DNA of 64,000 nucleotides from Cyanoderma ruficeps (Eukaryota > Chordata > Aves > Passeriformes > Timaliidae): positions 1,494,906-1,558,905 of the forward strand of contig VZDJ01000046.1 of NCBI GenBank assembly GCA_008694505.1, in the 5' to 3' direction. Each line of letters opens with the position of its first letter. The stretch's first letter is position 1. A program made the translations under genes and the position numbers. The notes below the pieces were generated by a model, which searched no databases, had not been told where the DNA came from, and worked only from the letters and a program-made list of their open reading frames with translations. This document shows, piece after piece, positions 1 through 12,190 of the stretch.

Positions 1-24
1 CCCTCCCTCCCTCCCTCCCTCCCC
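1..24. repeat. (CCCT)n microsatellite, cut by window edge
   Basis: Six CCCT/CCTC-phase tetramers run from the first base, so the array probably continues outside the window. The complementary strand is GGGA repeats, which can form G-quadruplexes. Allele length cannot be read here. Confidence 0.9.
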
Positions 25-3000
25 ATCTCTCCTAAGGTTAGAATCTCATGTAAATAAAATCAACAGGAAAACAAGCACTGGCTGCATCTTCAACAATTCT
101 AGATATTCCTGATCATCACCCTTTACCAGAAAATAAAAATAAATCTTGTGTTTACTTCCAAGACACCTGGCAAGGTGGATTTACTCTCTTCTTTTTCCTT
201 CACAGCCTTTGTGGTTCTATTAAAGATTCCATCATCTCCCTGGATAGTGTTTGGAATTCAAAGAAACCTGTTGAAGAGGTGTTCGTGTCTAAAAGGAGCT
301 CGTATTCAAATGGTGGGCAGATGAAGTATTGGAGAAAGGGCAAAAGAAGGGAAATATTTTGTGCTAAGTACATTGATCTGAGCTGAAGTCCTTCAGGAAA
401 AAAAAATTCTTGTAAATTAAAATGTTTCTTCCTCTTTTGCCAGTTGTCAGAGTCATGGGTTTGGACCAGAATAGAAAAAAAAAGAGAAATTTTTAAAAAT
501 ACTTTGCAAAATGGAAACATAAAGATTAAAAGGTAAGTCAGGCAAAAGGGGAGAAGTACTTTATTTAGAGATCAGTTACAAACCAGTTCTTTCCTTTCTT
601 CCTCTCACTGCTTCTCATTTTAGCAGTGTTAAAATGCACTCTCCAAATTCAGACAATTTCTGAGGTTTTGTTTGAGATTTCTTGGTTTTGATTTAGATAT
701 GTAAAGGTTGGGTGAGATGAATCTCCCCTTTCAGCTCAGGCACAGCTCTGGTCCTCGAGCCTTTGCCTTCCTCTGCAGATTTTATGCAGGACCAAGAGAC
801 ATTTGGGATGGTTCAGCTTCCAAAACGAGACAAGAGATGGTTCTTTGAACCCAATATAACGGAGGAATTGTGGCCAGAGAAAAAACAGAGTGACTGCAAG
901 GGGGAAAAAAAAGTAACACTGCAGTGTATTATGTTTAATTTTATGATTTTAAACATGTCCAGAGGCAAATTCAGTGCCTGGAATGGCCATTCCGTGGCTA
1001 CACCTCGGAGCAGCCACTGCATACACAGAGAGCTCTGCATGGAAATGCTCATTTATTTAAAGGATTTGTTGATGTTAAGGCCCAAAAAGATCATCACAAC
1101 CCTCGGGTTTGATCCAGAGCAGAGAACACTCACTCACTCAGGGCTGGAGTTTATACTTTTAAAGAGTAACCTGAGCCCATTTGAAATATGGTAAGCAGTG
1201 CAGGAATCCTCACTTTTACTCCTTCCTTTCTATTTCTGCCTCTGAGTTTATGTATTGTGTGCTCCTTCAAACATTGGGGAGTGCAAGCTTTGCACTTTTG
1301 CCTTTGCTTGGAATAAAATCCAGCAGCAGTCTGGTCCTGCTGGGAATTCTGCTCTTCCTCAGCTGCTGTGGCTCAACACTCGGGTGTGTAAACCACTAAA
1401 GCACTTGTCATTAAGTTTATCTTCATTTTTAGAAGATTTCTTTTTCTGATTAAAAAAAAAAATCAAGAATTTTCCAAATGATGTATTCATTCATCAAAAC
1501 AGCCAGAAGCTGTAATGTTTATCCCATGTATTCATTAACAGAATTTTGGTTACTCTATTGCAAGAAAGGTCTTCCAATTGAGTTATTTCTATATTAGTGA
1601 CTTCAACTGAGGCAAGGGATATTGCAGGGTGCAAATTTATTGGTTTATTTGTAAAGTTCTTAAGATTTTTCCCCAGTATGAGGACCAGCCCTTCTGGGCC
1701 AGTAGGAACACCCCTAAAACACCCCCTGGGCATGGTTCAGAACTTCCAGTGCTGCAGGAACCATTCCCAACAGGCAGTTTGTGTTTGGAATTGTTGGTTT
1801 TAATGCTCTTTTTAGTGGTTTTATTCCTTAGGTTTAAAGATGAGAGTCTCTCTGCATGTATTTGGCCTTAAAACCAGGAAATCACTCGATTTAACTGGAC
1901 AAATGTGGCTATAAAATATCTAAGAGGTGTAAGCAGATAGCTCTGCTTTCTGGGCTGTGAGGTAATTATAAAACCAAACTGTATTTAAGGCACAAATTCC
2001 CTTCTAAGGGTCTTAAAAGTGGATGTTGGTAAATTTATTTAGCATACATTATTAGTGTGTTATTTATGCTAACTCATAAAACAAATTATTACTTCCATTC
2101 CTGGCACAAAGTTTAAGAAATCAGTGAGGAAAATGGAGTAAATCTGCCCCATCTGGAGATGTGCAATCCAGATTTGCAGAGTTACCACCTCTAAAAATAA
2201 AATCATTAGTCTTGTTTCTTTATGTTTACTACAGCTGCAGCTTGAAAACTCTCCTGTCAGGTGCCACATCCTGTTCTGTTCCCCGAAAACTGACCATTCA
2301 AAGAAATTAGAAGCAAAATAAACCGCCCAAACCAACTTTCCTATTTCCATTTTAAAGAGGAGAAACGAGGCCAATAGGGACTAATTATTTATCCAGTGGA
2401 GCCTGGAACAATAGTTGTTCGTTTGATTAATTATTGACAATTAGAAGGCAATTTTAATGTAAGGTTTTGCTTCTCGGCGTTGCTGTCAAGGCACAATCCC
2501 TGTAGGGAAACAGACAAGAATCTGCAAAGTGGGTTTAGAGCTGGGTCTTGTAGAAATTTAGATTTTTATTGGGTTTTTTATTGCCATCTTCACAACAGCT
2601 GCTCAGTGCAGGCCTGTGGGATGAAGCAGTGTCTTCCTTACATATTTTAAATCATTCTAACAGGGAGATCATCTCCCCTCCTCTGGAGAAGCCACCTGTC
2701 CATGCTGGTTGTACCTGTGTGGGTTTTACCCACCCCTCTGAGGGCTAGCCCGGCAGAAACGTGGCTGATATTAATTAGCGAGATGGCACAATCGAGTGCG
2801 CCTTGAAAAATCAAAAAGGTTTTAATAAAGAAGGAAAATAATGTAAAAAAACAAAGCTGAGCACAGCACTGAGACCAGTCTCTCACTTGCTACAACACCT
2901 CGAAAAGTGTGGAGTTTATTTGTTTTCTCTCTTTAGTACTTAACAACCTTGGTGGGCTTTTGGCCCTTGGCCCAGTGAGATGAACAACAGACTTTGAGTT

Positions 3001-4585
3001 ACATTCCCGGAGCCCGATCTACACTTCTGGGCTGGCTCCGAGCCAATCACAATGAGAAACCCACAGAACTTTCCAACTAAACTTCCTAAAATGTCTAAAG
3101 GTAAACTGAGACTCTTTCCCAATTTGGAAGCACCTGCTGGAGATGTAGGGATTGCATCACCACATACCTGGACTTCCATCTTACACAAACCTGCTCATTT
3201 TGCTTGGCTCCAGTTTGGGAATTGAACCCCCTCCATCCTCCAGGGTTTTGCAGTTTGTATTCCATTCTTTTTCATGCCCTCAAGGCTTCATGATTTTTTT
3301 TTTTATTTTTCCTCTGCAATAATCTAGTTTTCCTGCAGAGTGGCAGCTGGGAAGATTCATCCCAGCTTATATTGGCAGCCCGAGGCAGGCGGCAAAAGTG
3401 GCTGGAAAATGAGAAGCTCCCTCAGAGATCAAATGAGAAGAGACACATCTGAGTCTGGCTCCCCTGGAGGAGCCTCTGCTTCTTTTCACTAAAGAGACCA
3501 GGAAAACAAAAATCTATGCTCAACTCTGATGTTTCAGATTGTAAAAAGTTATAGAATGAGTATAAATTTTGCCTTATTAGAAAACTGAATAAATCCATTT
3601 GAATCATTTAATCCAATGTCCCAAATTACCACAAGGCCATCCTATTTTTTCCTACGTGAGGAGGTGTATAAAAATTTAAGCATTTGTGATTCAGTTTTCT
3701 TTTTTTTTTCATTTTTAGCACTATGTTCTTTTGAATTTCATATCAAACAGCATCAAAATACTACTTGTCATCCATATGTATCACTATAATAATAGAATAA
3801 GCAGAACTTCTCCAAAGAACCTTGAGAAGTAGGAAAGCAGATGCTTTGTTTCCAATGACACACGTAATAACCCTTCCATAAACTTTCAGCTTGAGATATA
3901 ATAAGATTATAACTGTGAAAAATAAAAGGTTTTCCAGAAAAGTCCAAACTTTTTTTTTTTTTTNTATTTTTCTTTTTTTTTTTTTCTGGCAGTGAGCAAC
4001 AGTAAAACTTTTTGCTTTTATCTGCAGTAAAATATTCTTGAGCTGCAACAGCTGAGCCCTGCCACCTGAAATATCTTCCAGATATTTCGGTGTCAGATGA
4101 ATTCCTGCCCAAAAACTGAGAGGAAAACGTGCTCTGCTTCCAAAACAAAGTCCTCATTTCCAGAAGACACACAAAAGAAGAGTTTTCATCTTTCATGAAC
4201 TCACCCGGGGTCAGGTCAGGACCTGGCAGCGAAAAGGGGAGCACACCTGTGCTGCTCAAAGGGTTTGGAACCAACAGGACAAGAGGGGATTGTCCTCAGC
4301 ATTCTGGTGTGGAAAAGCGCAATCCGACACCCTGCCCTGAGCACCCAGGACTGTGCTGGAGGGAAGCTGAAGGGTGTTCTCATTGTTCTGCTTTGAGCAA
4401 CCAACTGATGGGGAGATCTCATTAGCTAAAGAGGCATTACGGGCTCATCCAGAGGAGAACTAGAGGTATTTGAGGGTTTCTTTTGTCCTAAATCACTGTC
4501 ACAAGGTGTTTGTTCCTTCCAGATCCAGTGTAGGAGTCCAGGCTTGTGCCCGAAATCCAGACCTCATCCTGTGTCTCTCATGACC
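25..4585. other. Mostly single-copy AT-rich DNA, no gene seen
   Basis: No open frame here resembles a known protein family. The longest one (763-1194 plus, 143 aa) has no recognisable domain. A T-tract with an ambiguous base lies at 3952-3983. A stretch at about 2700-3190 has LTR-like parts (AATAAA at 2824, a CCAAT pentamer near 3051), but no TG...CA ends or target duplication could be fixed, so it is not called. An exon-like block at 206-532 is discussed under findings. Confidence 0.5.
3952..3983. repeat. Poly-T tract with ambiguous base
   Basis: A run of T is interrupted by an N at 3964 and a short TATTTTTC stretch. Length is probably uncertain in the assembly. Frames translated across it contain an X and should not be trusted. 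Confidence 0.85.
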
Positions 4586-4850
4586 CTTGGTCTCTTCCTC
4601 AACACTTCCAGTTCAACTCCTGGCCCTAAAGACACCCCAAAAATCCCACCCTGTGCTTGAGAGCATTGCCCAAGCACCTCTGGAATTCTGGCAGCCTTGG
4701 GACTGTGACCATTCCCTGGGGAGCCTGTTCAGCCCCCCTCCAACCTCTGAGGGAAGAACCTTTTCCTGATCTCCAAGACAGAACTCCTCTGGCACAGCTT
4801 TGTGCCATTTCCACTCCTGGCTGCTCTCTTCACAACCTTGATCTGCTTGT
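4586..4850 (-). mobile_element. CR1 LINE fragment (non-LTR retrotransposon)
   Basis: Read on the plus strand, the segment matches the antisense of the avian CR1 3' region. It contains the pattern of 'leave-out' text such as GGGAGCCTGTTCAG, then GGGAAGAACCTTTTCCTGAT and CTCTGGCACAGCTTTGTGCC. It is 5'-truncated, as is usual for CR1, and carries no coding capacity. On its right it runs into a non-CR1 spacer (about 4820-4906) and then the 33-bp minisatellite. Bases 4751-4986 are almost identical to 11770-12005. Confidence 0.75.
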
Positions 4851-4906
4851 GGAAAATCAGCTCTGCTCAACAGGGCTGGGCCGTGCACTTACACACCTCT
4901 TTCCCT

Positions 4907-5207
4907 GGATTCTGCTCCTTGGATGTCCATTGGAACCCTGAATTCTGCTCCTTGGATATGGATTGGAACCCTGAATTCTGCTCCTTGATGAGCATTGGAA
5001 CCCTGAATTCTGCTCCTTGGATATGGATTGGAGCTCTGAATTCTGTCCTTGGATGCCCATTGGAACTCTGAATTCTGCTCCTTGGAACCCTGAATTCTGC
5101 TCCTTGGGTGTCCATTGGAACTCTGAATTCTGCTCCTTGGAACCCTGAATTCTGCTCCTTGGATGCCCATTGGAACCCTGAATTCTGCTCCTTGGAACCC
5201 TGAATGC
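4907..5207. repeat. 33-bp EcoRI-site minisatellite, 10 units
   Basis: Ten units share the core TTCTGCTCCTTGG followed by a variable part and TGGAACCCTGAA. Each junction creates GAATTC. Units 1-5, 7 and 9 are long (32-33 bp), and units 6, 8 and 10 are short (22 bp, lacking the ATGCCCATTGG portion). The last six units therefore alternate long and short, a 55-bp higher-order repeat. A 33-bp unit keeps frame, which explains the open frames on both strands (for example 4867-5322 minus). These are repeat-driven, not genes. A three-unit relative sits at 11926-12030. Confidence 0.92.
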
Positions 5208-7522
5208 CGAGTTTGGTCTCTTCTTGAGGGCACAAAAAGTAGAAAAACTCGAGACAGGTCAAAACTGCCTCTTCCTTTGGTGTCTGGGATGCTTTGGGTG
5301 CTAAATCAGTTTGGGTGAGCATTCACTGACCCATCACTCTGGATTTGGGGTCCTCGGATCCTTTGCTGTAGAGTTTGAGGCATCCAAGCAGATTTCGGGG
5401 TTGTTTGGTCTATCTGTGTGCAGATGGTGATACTTCAGAGGTTTTTGTCTTTCTCGAACCAGGCCATTCTTCAGAAGTAACACAAAAAGCCACATCTGAT
5501 AGAAAAGCTGGTGGTTCTGCCCTTTCATCCCGTTGCGTTTTCAACACCATTTTTTCCACCAGCAGCAAAAGTGATAAAAAGGTGAAAAGTATTAATTTTT
5601 TTTTAATGTGAGCAGGGCAACAAATTTTCTCTCACTGTTGTTCTCAGAGATGGATTTATTTTTTAGTTATTAAAAATTAATTTAAAAAGGAGAAATCATT
5701 ATGAGGCAGAAATGGGGACCGGACCATTTCAGCCCACACTTGTTAATTTTGCAAAGGTTTAAGCTCTGAAATATGAGCTTATAAAAATAAAATTATTGGA
5801 CAGCTGTAACCATGAACACTGTGACCATCCCTACCTGTGATAATAATGCAAAACTGAAAAAATTCTCCTCATCTGCTCCACCAAGAGTTAATTTTCAAGA
5901 TGGTCAAATATTTCAAAATACTGAACTAAAAATAGCAGTGTTGCTGTGAGTTGTTTAAACTGCTGGAAACCTCAGGCTGGAAGAACAGGGTAAAGCCTCT
6001 CGCACGTGCACAAACTCAAACATGTACAGTCATTTCTTTGAATTAAATTCTTTAGTAAAAAGGGGGAAAAAGGAAAATAAAACCAGAGCTATGATGCTGT
6101 TTGCTCAGCCGGGCTCATGTTGCCAGTGAATGTTTGGCTTGAGCCCTGTGGGTACCAAGCTGAACAAACGCAATGTTTATCACACTGTTAATAAAAATAT
6201 TTATTTCAAAGGCTTCTTTTTTTTTTGACATTTCACCTTTTTTTTTTTTTTTGGTGGTTAAAATCCTAAAGAATTCCAGCTAAAGAATCCTGCCTGCAGG
6301 TGCTATGTTGTCTCTTCTCCAAAATTTTGTCTCCTTCCATTTGAGGAATAATAGAAGGGATGCACAAATTGTTGGAGACCTGGACTTTGCAGCCAACATT
6401 TTCTTCTACTTTTCCCAGCAATTATTCTCCTTGTAAGAAAGAAATCTATTATTTCTCTTACAGAAAGCATAAAAGCAAGCAAATAAGAAGAAATGCAATT
6501 AAAAATCCTTAAGACAAACAGAACAAACACCAAATGCATTGGTGGAGTCATAAAGCAAAAACGGACTGAGATCTTTATCACACAAGTTACACTCAGAGCA
6601 AACAGTCTGCAATGGGCAAGGATGAAATCATACAGGGGAAATTCTCTATATTTCACTTAAACTGTCCAGTTTTTTAGCATCAGCCATGACAATCTGTGCA
6701 TTTCCAGCGTTTGCCTATGTTGGAATGATTTCCTTTTAGCAAATGCTTTTATTTCCACAACCATCATAAGGTCAGCATAAACATTTGAGCATACAATTAA
6801 AAAAACTCTAATTATTAGGTAGCTGTGGTGAATTTTGGCCTGGATAAAACCACATGAATCACATTTGGCATCTTTTGTTGCTCTTTCCATAAACAGATAG
6901 CTGGGTTCTGAGATCCATGGGGTGTTACCAGATGGTTTGCTGGGGCATTCCGCACATTCCTTGTCGGATTTTACCCTTTTCTGACCCAGAGATGGGGCAA
7001 CTCAGAGGTGTTTTAAAAACTTTTATTCCATTTTCAGTCTCATGCGAAGGATGACACAATACAGATGTTACAATTCAAGCCATCACAATCAGAAGCCCAA
7101 ACTATTTCCTACTGGCATTTCTAAGTCAGCATTTATTTCAAAGTTTGCACACAGATGCACACTGTGTGAGCCTTCTGTCAGGCTCTGAGAATCCTCTACA
7201 AATCCATTTCCCATAACTCCTGAAAAAGGAATTTGCCTCACCTTGTCTAGGTTAATCTTTCAAGACCAGCCCCAAGTGCTGCCCTAAATATGAACCCTCC
7301 TTTCCCCATCTGTGTCTCTCCTGCCTCACAGCACTTTACCAGCTGCTCCATGGCAGCCAATGCCAAGGCTCCTTCCAGCTTTTCCTCCAACAGCTCCAGT
7401 GCCGGCCAAGGTTTGGCAAAGAGCTCTGTGCTGCCAGAGAGCCACCCCAGAGCAGCCCCAGGAGCTCTCCTAGGATGGGGAAGTGTTCTGCAGGCCCTGG
7501 CTCAGGTATTGATTGCTCCATT
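5208..7522. other. Single-copy stretch, no gene recognised
   Basis: AT-rich, with two T-tracts (6217-6226 and 6239-6252). Open frames up to 117 aa (6303-6656 minus) show no recognisable domain. The segment at about 7290-7522 is more GC-rich and adjoins the LTR at 7523. I could not assign it to any repeat. Confidence 0.45.
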
Positions 7523-7993
7523 TGATGCCTTGGGGAGGCTGAGCTGGAACAGAGACTGGACATATTTATTGAAAGGCCTTTAGGATACACCTTGGGCAGG
7601 AAAAGGACCTGGACAGGGCAACACCCAAGGTGGACACAAAATGGACACAAAATGGTCACAAAATGGTCACAAAATGGTCATAAAATGGACAAATGGTCAC
7701 GAGGTCTGACACTTTGATAAGTTTTGGTCCATTTGCATCTCGGGGTTGAATTGTCCAATCCCAGCTCCAGGTGGTGCAGTCCCATCCTTCTTGTTTTCTC
7801 CCTCCAGCCACCGTTGTTGGTGCTTTTGGGCCTGGAAACTTGTCCCAGTTGTCCTTGGTGTGCAGCAGGAAAAGGATTTGTTTTGTGTCCCTGGTGTGTG
7901 CAGAGAGCTGAGTGACACTGGATGGGAGCTCAGAGCTGCACCCCTGGGCACTGCAAAATGATGAAATACATTGAAATAAGATTTGAGGCATCA
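7523..7993 (-). mobile_element. Solo LTR, family A copy 1 (endogenous retrovirus)
   Basis: The ends are an inverted repeat, TGATGCCTT and AGGCATCA. A perfect 4-bp target duplication CATT lies at 7519-7522 and 7994-7997. An AATAAA polyadenylation signal reads on the minus strand near 7563-7568, setting orientation. A 4-bp duplication is typical of class I (gammaretrovirus-like) integration; that class call is inference. No internal retroviral sequence follows, so it is a solo LTR. Relative to copies at 17239 and 51692 it lacks about 24 bp near the polyadenylation signal and has a local expansion of an 11-bp motif at 7632-7700. Confidence 0.88.
7632..7700. repeat. 11-bp tandem expansion inside LTR A
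   Basis: About six repeats of GGTCACAAAAT or close variants (GGACACAAAAT, GGTCATAAAAT). The two sister LTRs have one or two copies at the same place, so the expansion arose in this copy after insertion or in its direct parent. Confidence 0.85.
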
Positions 7994-10900
7994 CATTCCC
8001 CAAGTAACACAGGAATGGTGCCACCAATGTGCTTCCAATCCCTTTGTCCATCCTTCTGCTCTTGGGAATGGTTGTTGGTGCATTCCTGCTCCTCAGCCTG
8101 GTCCATGCTTGTCCTGGGATCTGTGTTAATTATCCCTAAACCTGATGGGAGGTTGTTCAAAGCCATATTATTTCCTCTTCTTTCCCACATCATTTAATCA
8201 CTTCCAGAGGTCTCACTCATGGCTTTGCTCTTGCATGGGGTGGGATGACCAAGGAACAGGCTGTGCCACTCAGATTGAACAATTTTTTCACCTTTGATTT
8301 TTTTTTTTTTTTAACCTGATGCTGCACCTTGAACTATCATGAGAGATATTATCTGTGTGTCAGCAGTGTTCTGGCCGTGTTAAAATATTTGTAAGTATTT
8401 TAAATGAAGTTTTGCCCCATTTACGTGATCAGCCTGATGTCACAGTTTGTAACTATTTTCTCAGAAGTCTCTTGGTTAAAAATACTAAATCACCAGCAAT
8501 TATATCTTAAATAAGTGGTTCTAGCATTCAAACAGTTGTCCAAATCCAAGAATTACAATTGCAATTCCTGTCCTTGAGACCAAGCAAACCGAAACAGCCA
8601 AAGGTGATTGCATGGTCAGATGTGAGAATCATAAGTGTGCAGCACAAGGCAATGATCAGAAATATCTAAGCTAAAACAGTAAATATTAAAATTTTGGGGA
8701 AAATAACCCACTTTCCCAGCTCTTGGCCAAGAAGGTAGACAGTGACAGAGACCTGAAAATGTCCCTGAAAATATCTTTTTCTGAGAAATCACAGATCTAC
8801 TCTGAGGCCAGGGAGCAGCGTAACAAACATGAATTCAGAATCTGTGATGCAGATATGGCTCAGCCACAGAAATCAATCCTATTGACTTCAGTTCATGTGG
8901 GAAAAGAAGGGCTGGAAGTGGAGATCAGTGACACTGTGGTGGATCACTCAGGGTCAGGGTCTCACCCTTTAACCTCAGGTTGTCTTGCAGTGGAAACACT
9001 GAAAAATTATTTTCCATCCAGTGTCCCTTAAGGAGATATCTCTTATCTTTCAGATTCCTCAGGCAATCCCTCTCTCCCAGAACACTTTTAATCTGTCCTG
9101 TTTTTATCCTCCTATGTGGCCATCCAAGCAGAGATTCCATTCAGGGGTTTTCACTGAGTTTTCATTCATCGATTCCTCTCTGCCTTGTGGAGTCACCACA
9201 GGAGAAATTAGAGAAAGCCACTGAAATGTCTTGATTTAGTCCTTTTGATAACACAGACAAGGAAATCCCACCAATTTCTCTTCTCTTTGGCCAGCTAACA
9301 CAAAAGTAGTTACAACATAATTTCCACAGTCATAAAATTTCAAGTGAAGGCATTAATCTCAAAGAGAAACAAATCCACCATGCAATAATTCATTTACGTG
9401 ACTGAGCAGTCTTAATAACCAGTCTCTCATTTTAAAGTTTAATTATCTAAGAGTTTGTCTGTCAGAATAAACTTCCAAGTAAAATAATAACTGGACCATC
9501 CAGTAACAATTGTTCAGTGTTTTATAAACTGTTGACATTTTTAATAGTTATTGTATAAACTGTGGATGGTGGGTGACAACACAGCATGCCGGGAGGATGT
9601 TGCAAAAGAGATCTGTTACAGGACACTGGAAATGTTCTGAATTTCAGATTTGCAAAGAGTTTTGTATGAATTCATGAGCCCAAGAGAGGGAAAGCCAGGT
9701 AAAAGCCAGGTGCTCGATTAAAATTACCTGTGTTAGGTTTTCTGCATAGATAAGAGAGGGAGGCATCTCTAAAGGGTGATTTTTTTGGGCAGTTGTGAAT
9801 GTTAAACTTCTGTCTGAAAATATTAGTAATGGTCTATTGATTACCTGGGGAATTTTTAAAACCAGATCTGAATAAATGCTTAACTTTGACATATCTGAGT
9901 CTTTGGGTTTGAGAACAAAACTGCTGATGTGTGTCTGTAATTTATGACGTTTGGAGAATCCTGAGACTCGGTATCTCACTCTGACAAAGTGTTGCATTTA
10001 TTTCTGTTCAGATTAAACTTTATTTTTTAATTCTCAAAGAAGAGAATGCAGATAGTCATGCAGATAGTTCCCATTGTTCTGATAACACTTTTATCTACAG
10101 GCACCACACGCAGTGGTAAAGCTCTCTTCAGCTTATTTTTATTTGCTGTGGGTGAAAGGAAGATCAGGAGAGTGGCTTAAGAGCTGGAGGTGTTCAACTG
10201 TTGCTGGATAAAGGACTTTCAAAATGCCCAAACACGAAACAAACATTCTGGCACTCCAATAAAAGCTGCAGATTTCTTTTCTGGAAGGCATTTCAGAATG
10301 CCAAAAATAGTAAAAAATGCTTTTGAACGTACAGAATTCCAGGGAAAGGTGATCCAGTTCATTTAATGGAATTATTCAAATCAAAGCAGGTATTTCTTGG
10401 AAGAAGTGAAGCTTTGCTGACCCATACAACACTCAGATCTCTCGGTGCTATTCCTGTAAATGTGGATGCACAAACTGAACTTGATTAATTGTCCAGTAGA
10501 AATCCAAGGGGATTTCTTGTGAAATAGCATTGTCTGAAAAATAGGCATATGTAGATTGGCTCTAAAAGAGAATATCAAATTAATTATTATACATATCTTG
10601 TTCACAAAAGCAGGAGAACAGCAGATTTAAGGTTAAATATGTGAATGTTCTATTAAAGCTGAGGTGACACCAGCTCTGTTGCTTTTCAGTGGGAGATGAA
10701 TTTGGAGTTGGACCAGACAACTCTGAATTGTAGCCGTGGAGAAAGAAATATATTGCAGATGTGATGAAGTAACCTGAAAATCTCATCCAGTGGCTTCCTT
10801 TCTTTTGAATAATTTCTAGTATGAAATTCACTCTAGCAAAGAAATGATTTAATTTCTCATGTCAACACATTATTAAATAGATTCCTGAGCTGTACATTGA

Positions 10901-11522
10901 AGGAGTGTAAAAGAAGGGAAGTAAATATATTTTATAATTGTGACATAAATATGTATAGTGTCCAATTACGTGCATAATGCTCAGAAACAGAATGGAATTA
11001 ATATTTAATTATTAGAACTTGCTATCAATTATTAAACATTTCCACATTGGAGATATTTAAGGGCCAACTCGCAACAGAAATGAAAAAATACCAAATACTT
11101 CTGAGTCACTGTCTGCCCGAATGAATCCCTTCAGAGTGACTCATTCTGATGTATTTAGCCCATAAAATACCAGCATTTAAACTGAAAATACATTTATATC
11201 CCTTGGAATCAAAGTTTTGTCTTTAAACTCACCATGAACTATAACACTTGACATAAAAGCCCATCAGTTGACCATTACAGACCCTTCCACAAGAGAAGAT
11301 GGAAGATTCCTTGTAAAATTTACTTCCCCATTAATTACAGCGATTTGTCTTTTCCTGAATAAATCATTTCTACCTCACGGAGCCAGGTTCCCATAACATT
11401 TTTTCAAGGCAGTTGAGGGAATCAGACAGCAAAGCACTTAAAAAGCAAAATCTGTTTCTCAGCACTGCTTTAGAGTTTCCAATGAGTTTTCCTCCTTCTT
11501 ACTGTTAAATGCCCAATGCTGA
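7994..11522. other. Single-copy stretch, no gene recognised
   Basis: A T-tract lies at 8299-8312. Open frames at 8723-9031 (plus, 102 aa) and 9644-9997 (minus, 117 aa) have no recognisable motifs and are probably chance. The 10.8-11.4 kb part is very AT-rich. No repeat family is recognised. Confidence 0.5.
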
Positions 11523-12190
11523 GATTCACAGGATCCCAGAATGGTTTGGGTTGGAAGGGGCATTCAAAAAATCATCTCATTCCACTCACTGCCATGGGCA
11601 GGGACACCCTCCACTATCCCAGGCTGCTCCAAGCCCTGTCCAAGCTGGCCTTGGACACTTCCAGGGATCCAGGCGCAGCCACAGCTTTTCTGGGCACCCC
11701 GTGCCAGGGCTTCCCCACCCTCCCAGCCAGGAATTCCTTCTCAATATCCCGTCCATCCCTGCCCTCTGGGGGAAGAACCTTTTCCTGATCTCCAACACAG
11801 AACTCCTCTGGCACAGCTTTGTGCCATTTCCACTCCTGGCTGCTCTCTTCACACCCTTGATCTGCTTGTGGAAAATCAGCTCTGCTCAACAGGGCTGGGC
11901 CGTGCACTTACACACCTCTTTCCCTGGATTCTGCTCCTTGGATGCCCATTGGAACCCTGAATTCTGCTCCTTGGATATGGATTGGAATCCTGAATTCTGC
12001 TCCTTGGATGCCCATTGGAACCCTGAATTCCCTTCTGGCAGTGGAAGCCATTCCCCGTGTCCTGTCCCTCCATCCCTTGTCCCCAGTCCCTCTCCAGCTC
12101 TCCTGGAGCCCATTCAAGCCCTGGCAGGGGCTCTGAGCTCTCCCTGGAGCCTTCTCCTCTCCAGGAGAACATTCCCAACTCTCCCAGCCT
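11523..12190 (-). mobile_element. CR1 LINE 3' fragment, mosaic
   Basis: The CR1 3' tip is at the left (CCCAGAATGGTTTGGGTTGG), followed by typical antisense CR1 3' region text and ending at CTCTCCCAGCCTG. The element is interrupted. At about 11770 it switches to a sequence nearly identical to 4751-4986, including three minisatellite units, and it returns to ordinary CR1 at about 12031 (CTTCTGGCAGTGGAAGCC). CR1 consensus, as I recall it, would join the two flanks directly at CTCTGG. The 290-aa open frame at 11509-12381 spans this element and is not a gene. Confidence 0.88.
11926..12030. repeat. Three-unit copy of the 33-bp minisatellite
   Basis: Three long units carry the same TTCTGCTCCTTGG core and GAATTC junctions as the 4907-5207 array, in the same order as that array's first units (ATG-type, ATATGG-type, ATG-type). 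It lacks the long/short alternation of the larger array. Confidence 0.9.

Noticed and set aside
763..1194. 143-residue plus-strand frame as a possible gene
   Set aside because: No recognisable family, low-complexity stretches, no splice-supported partner; length is within chance for 64 kb of six-frame DNA.
3768..4274. 168-residue minus-strand frame
   Set aside because: It crosses a poly-T tract with an ambiguous base (a Lys run and X in translation); not credible.
4867..5322. 151-residue repetitive frame on the minus strand (repeated EQNSGFQ-type motif)
   Set aside because: The period is simply the 33-bp minisatellite translated; no start context, flanking coding sequence or splice evidence.
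8723..9031. 102-residue plus-strand frame with protein-like composition
   Set aside because: No domain, motif or supporting exon structure recognised; kept as chance unless conservation is shown.
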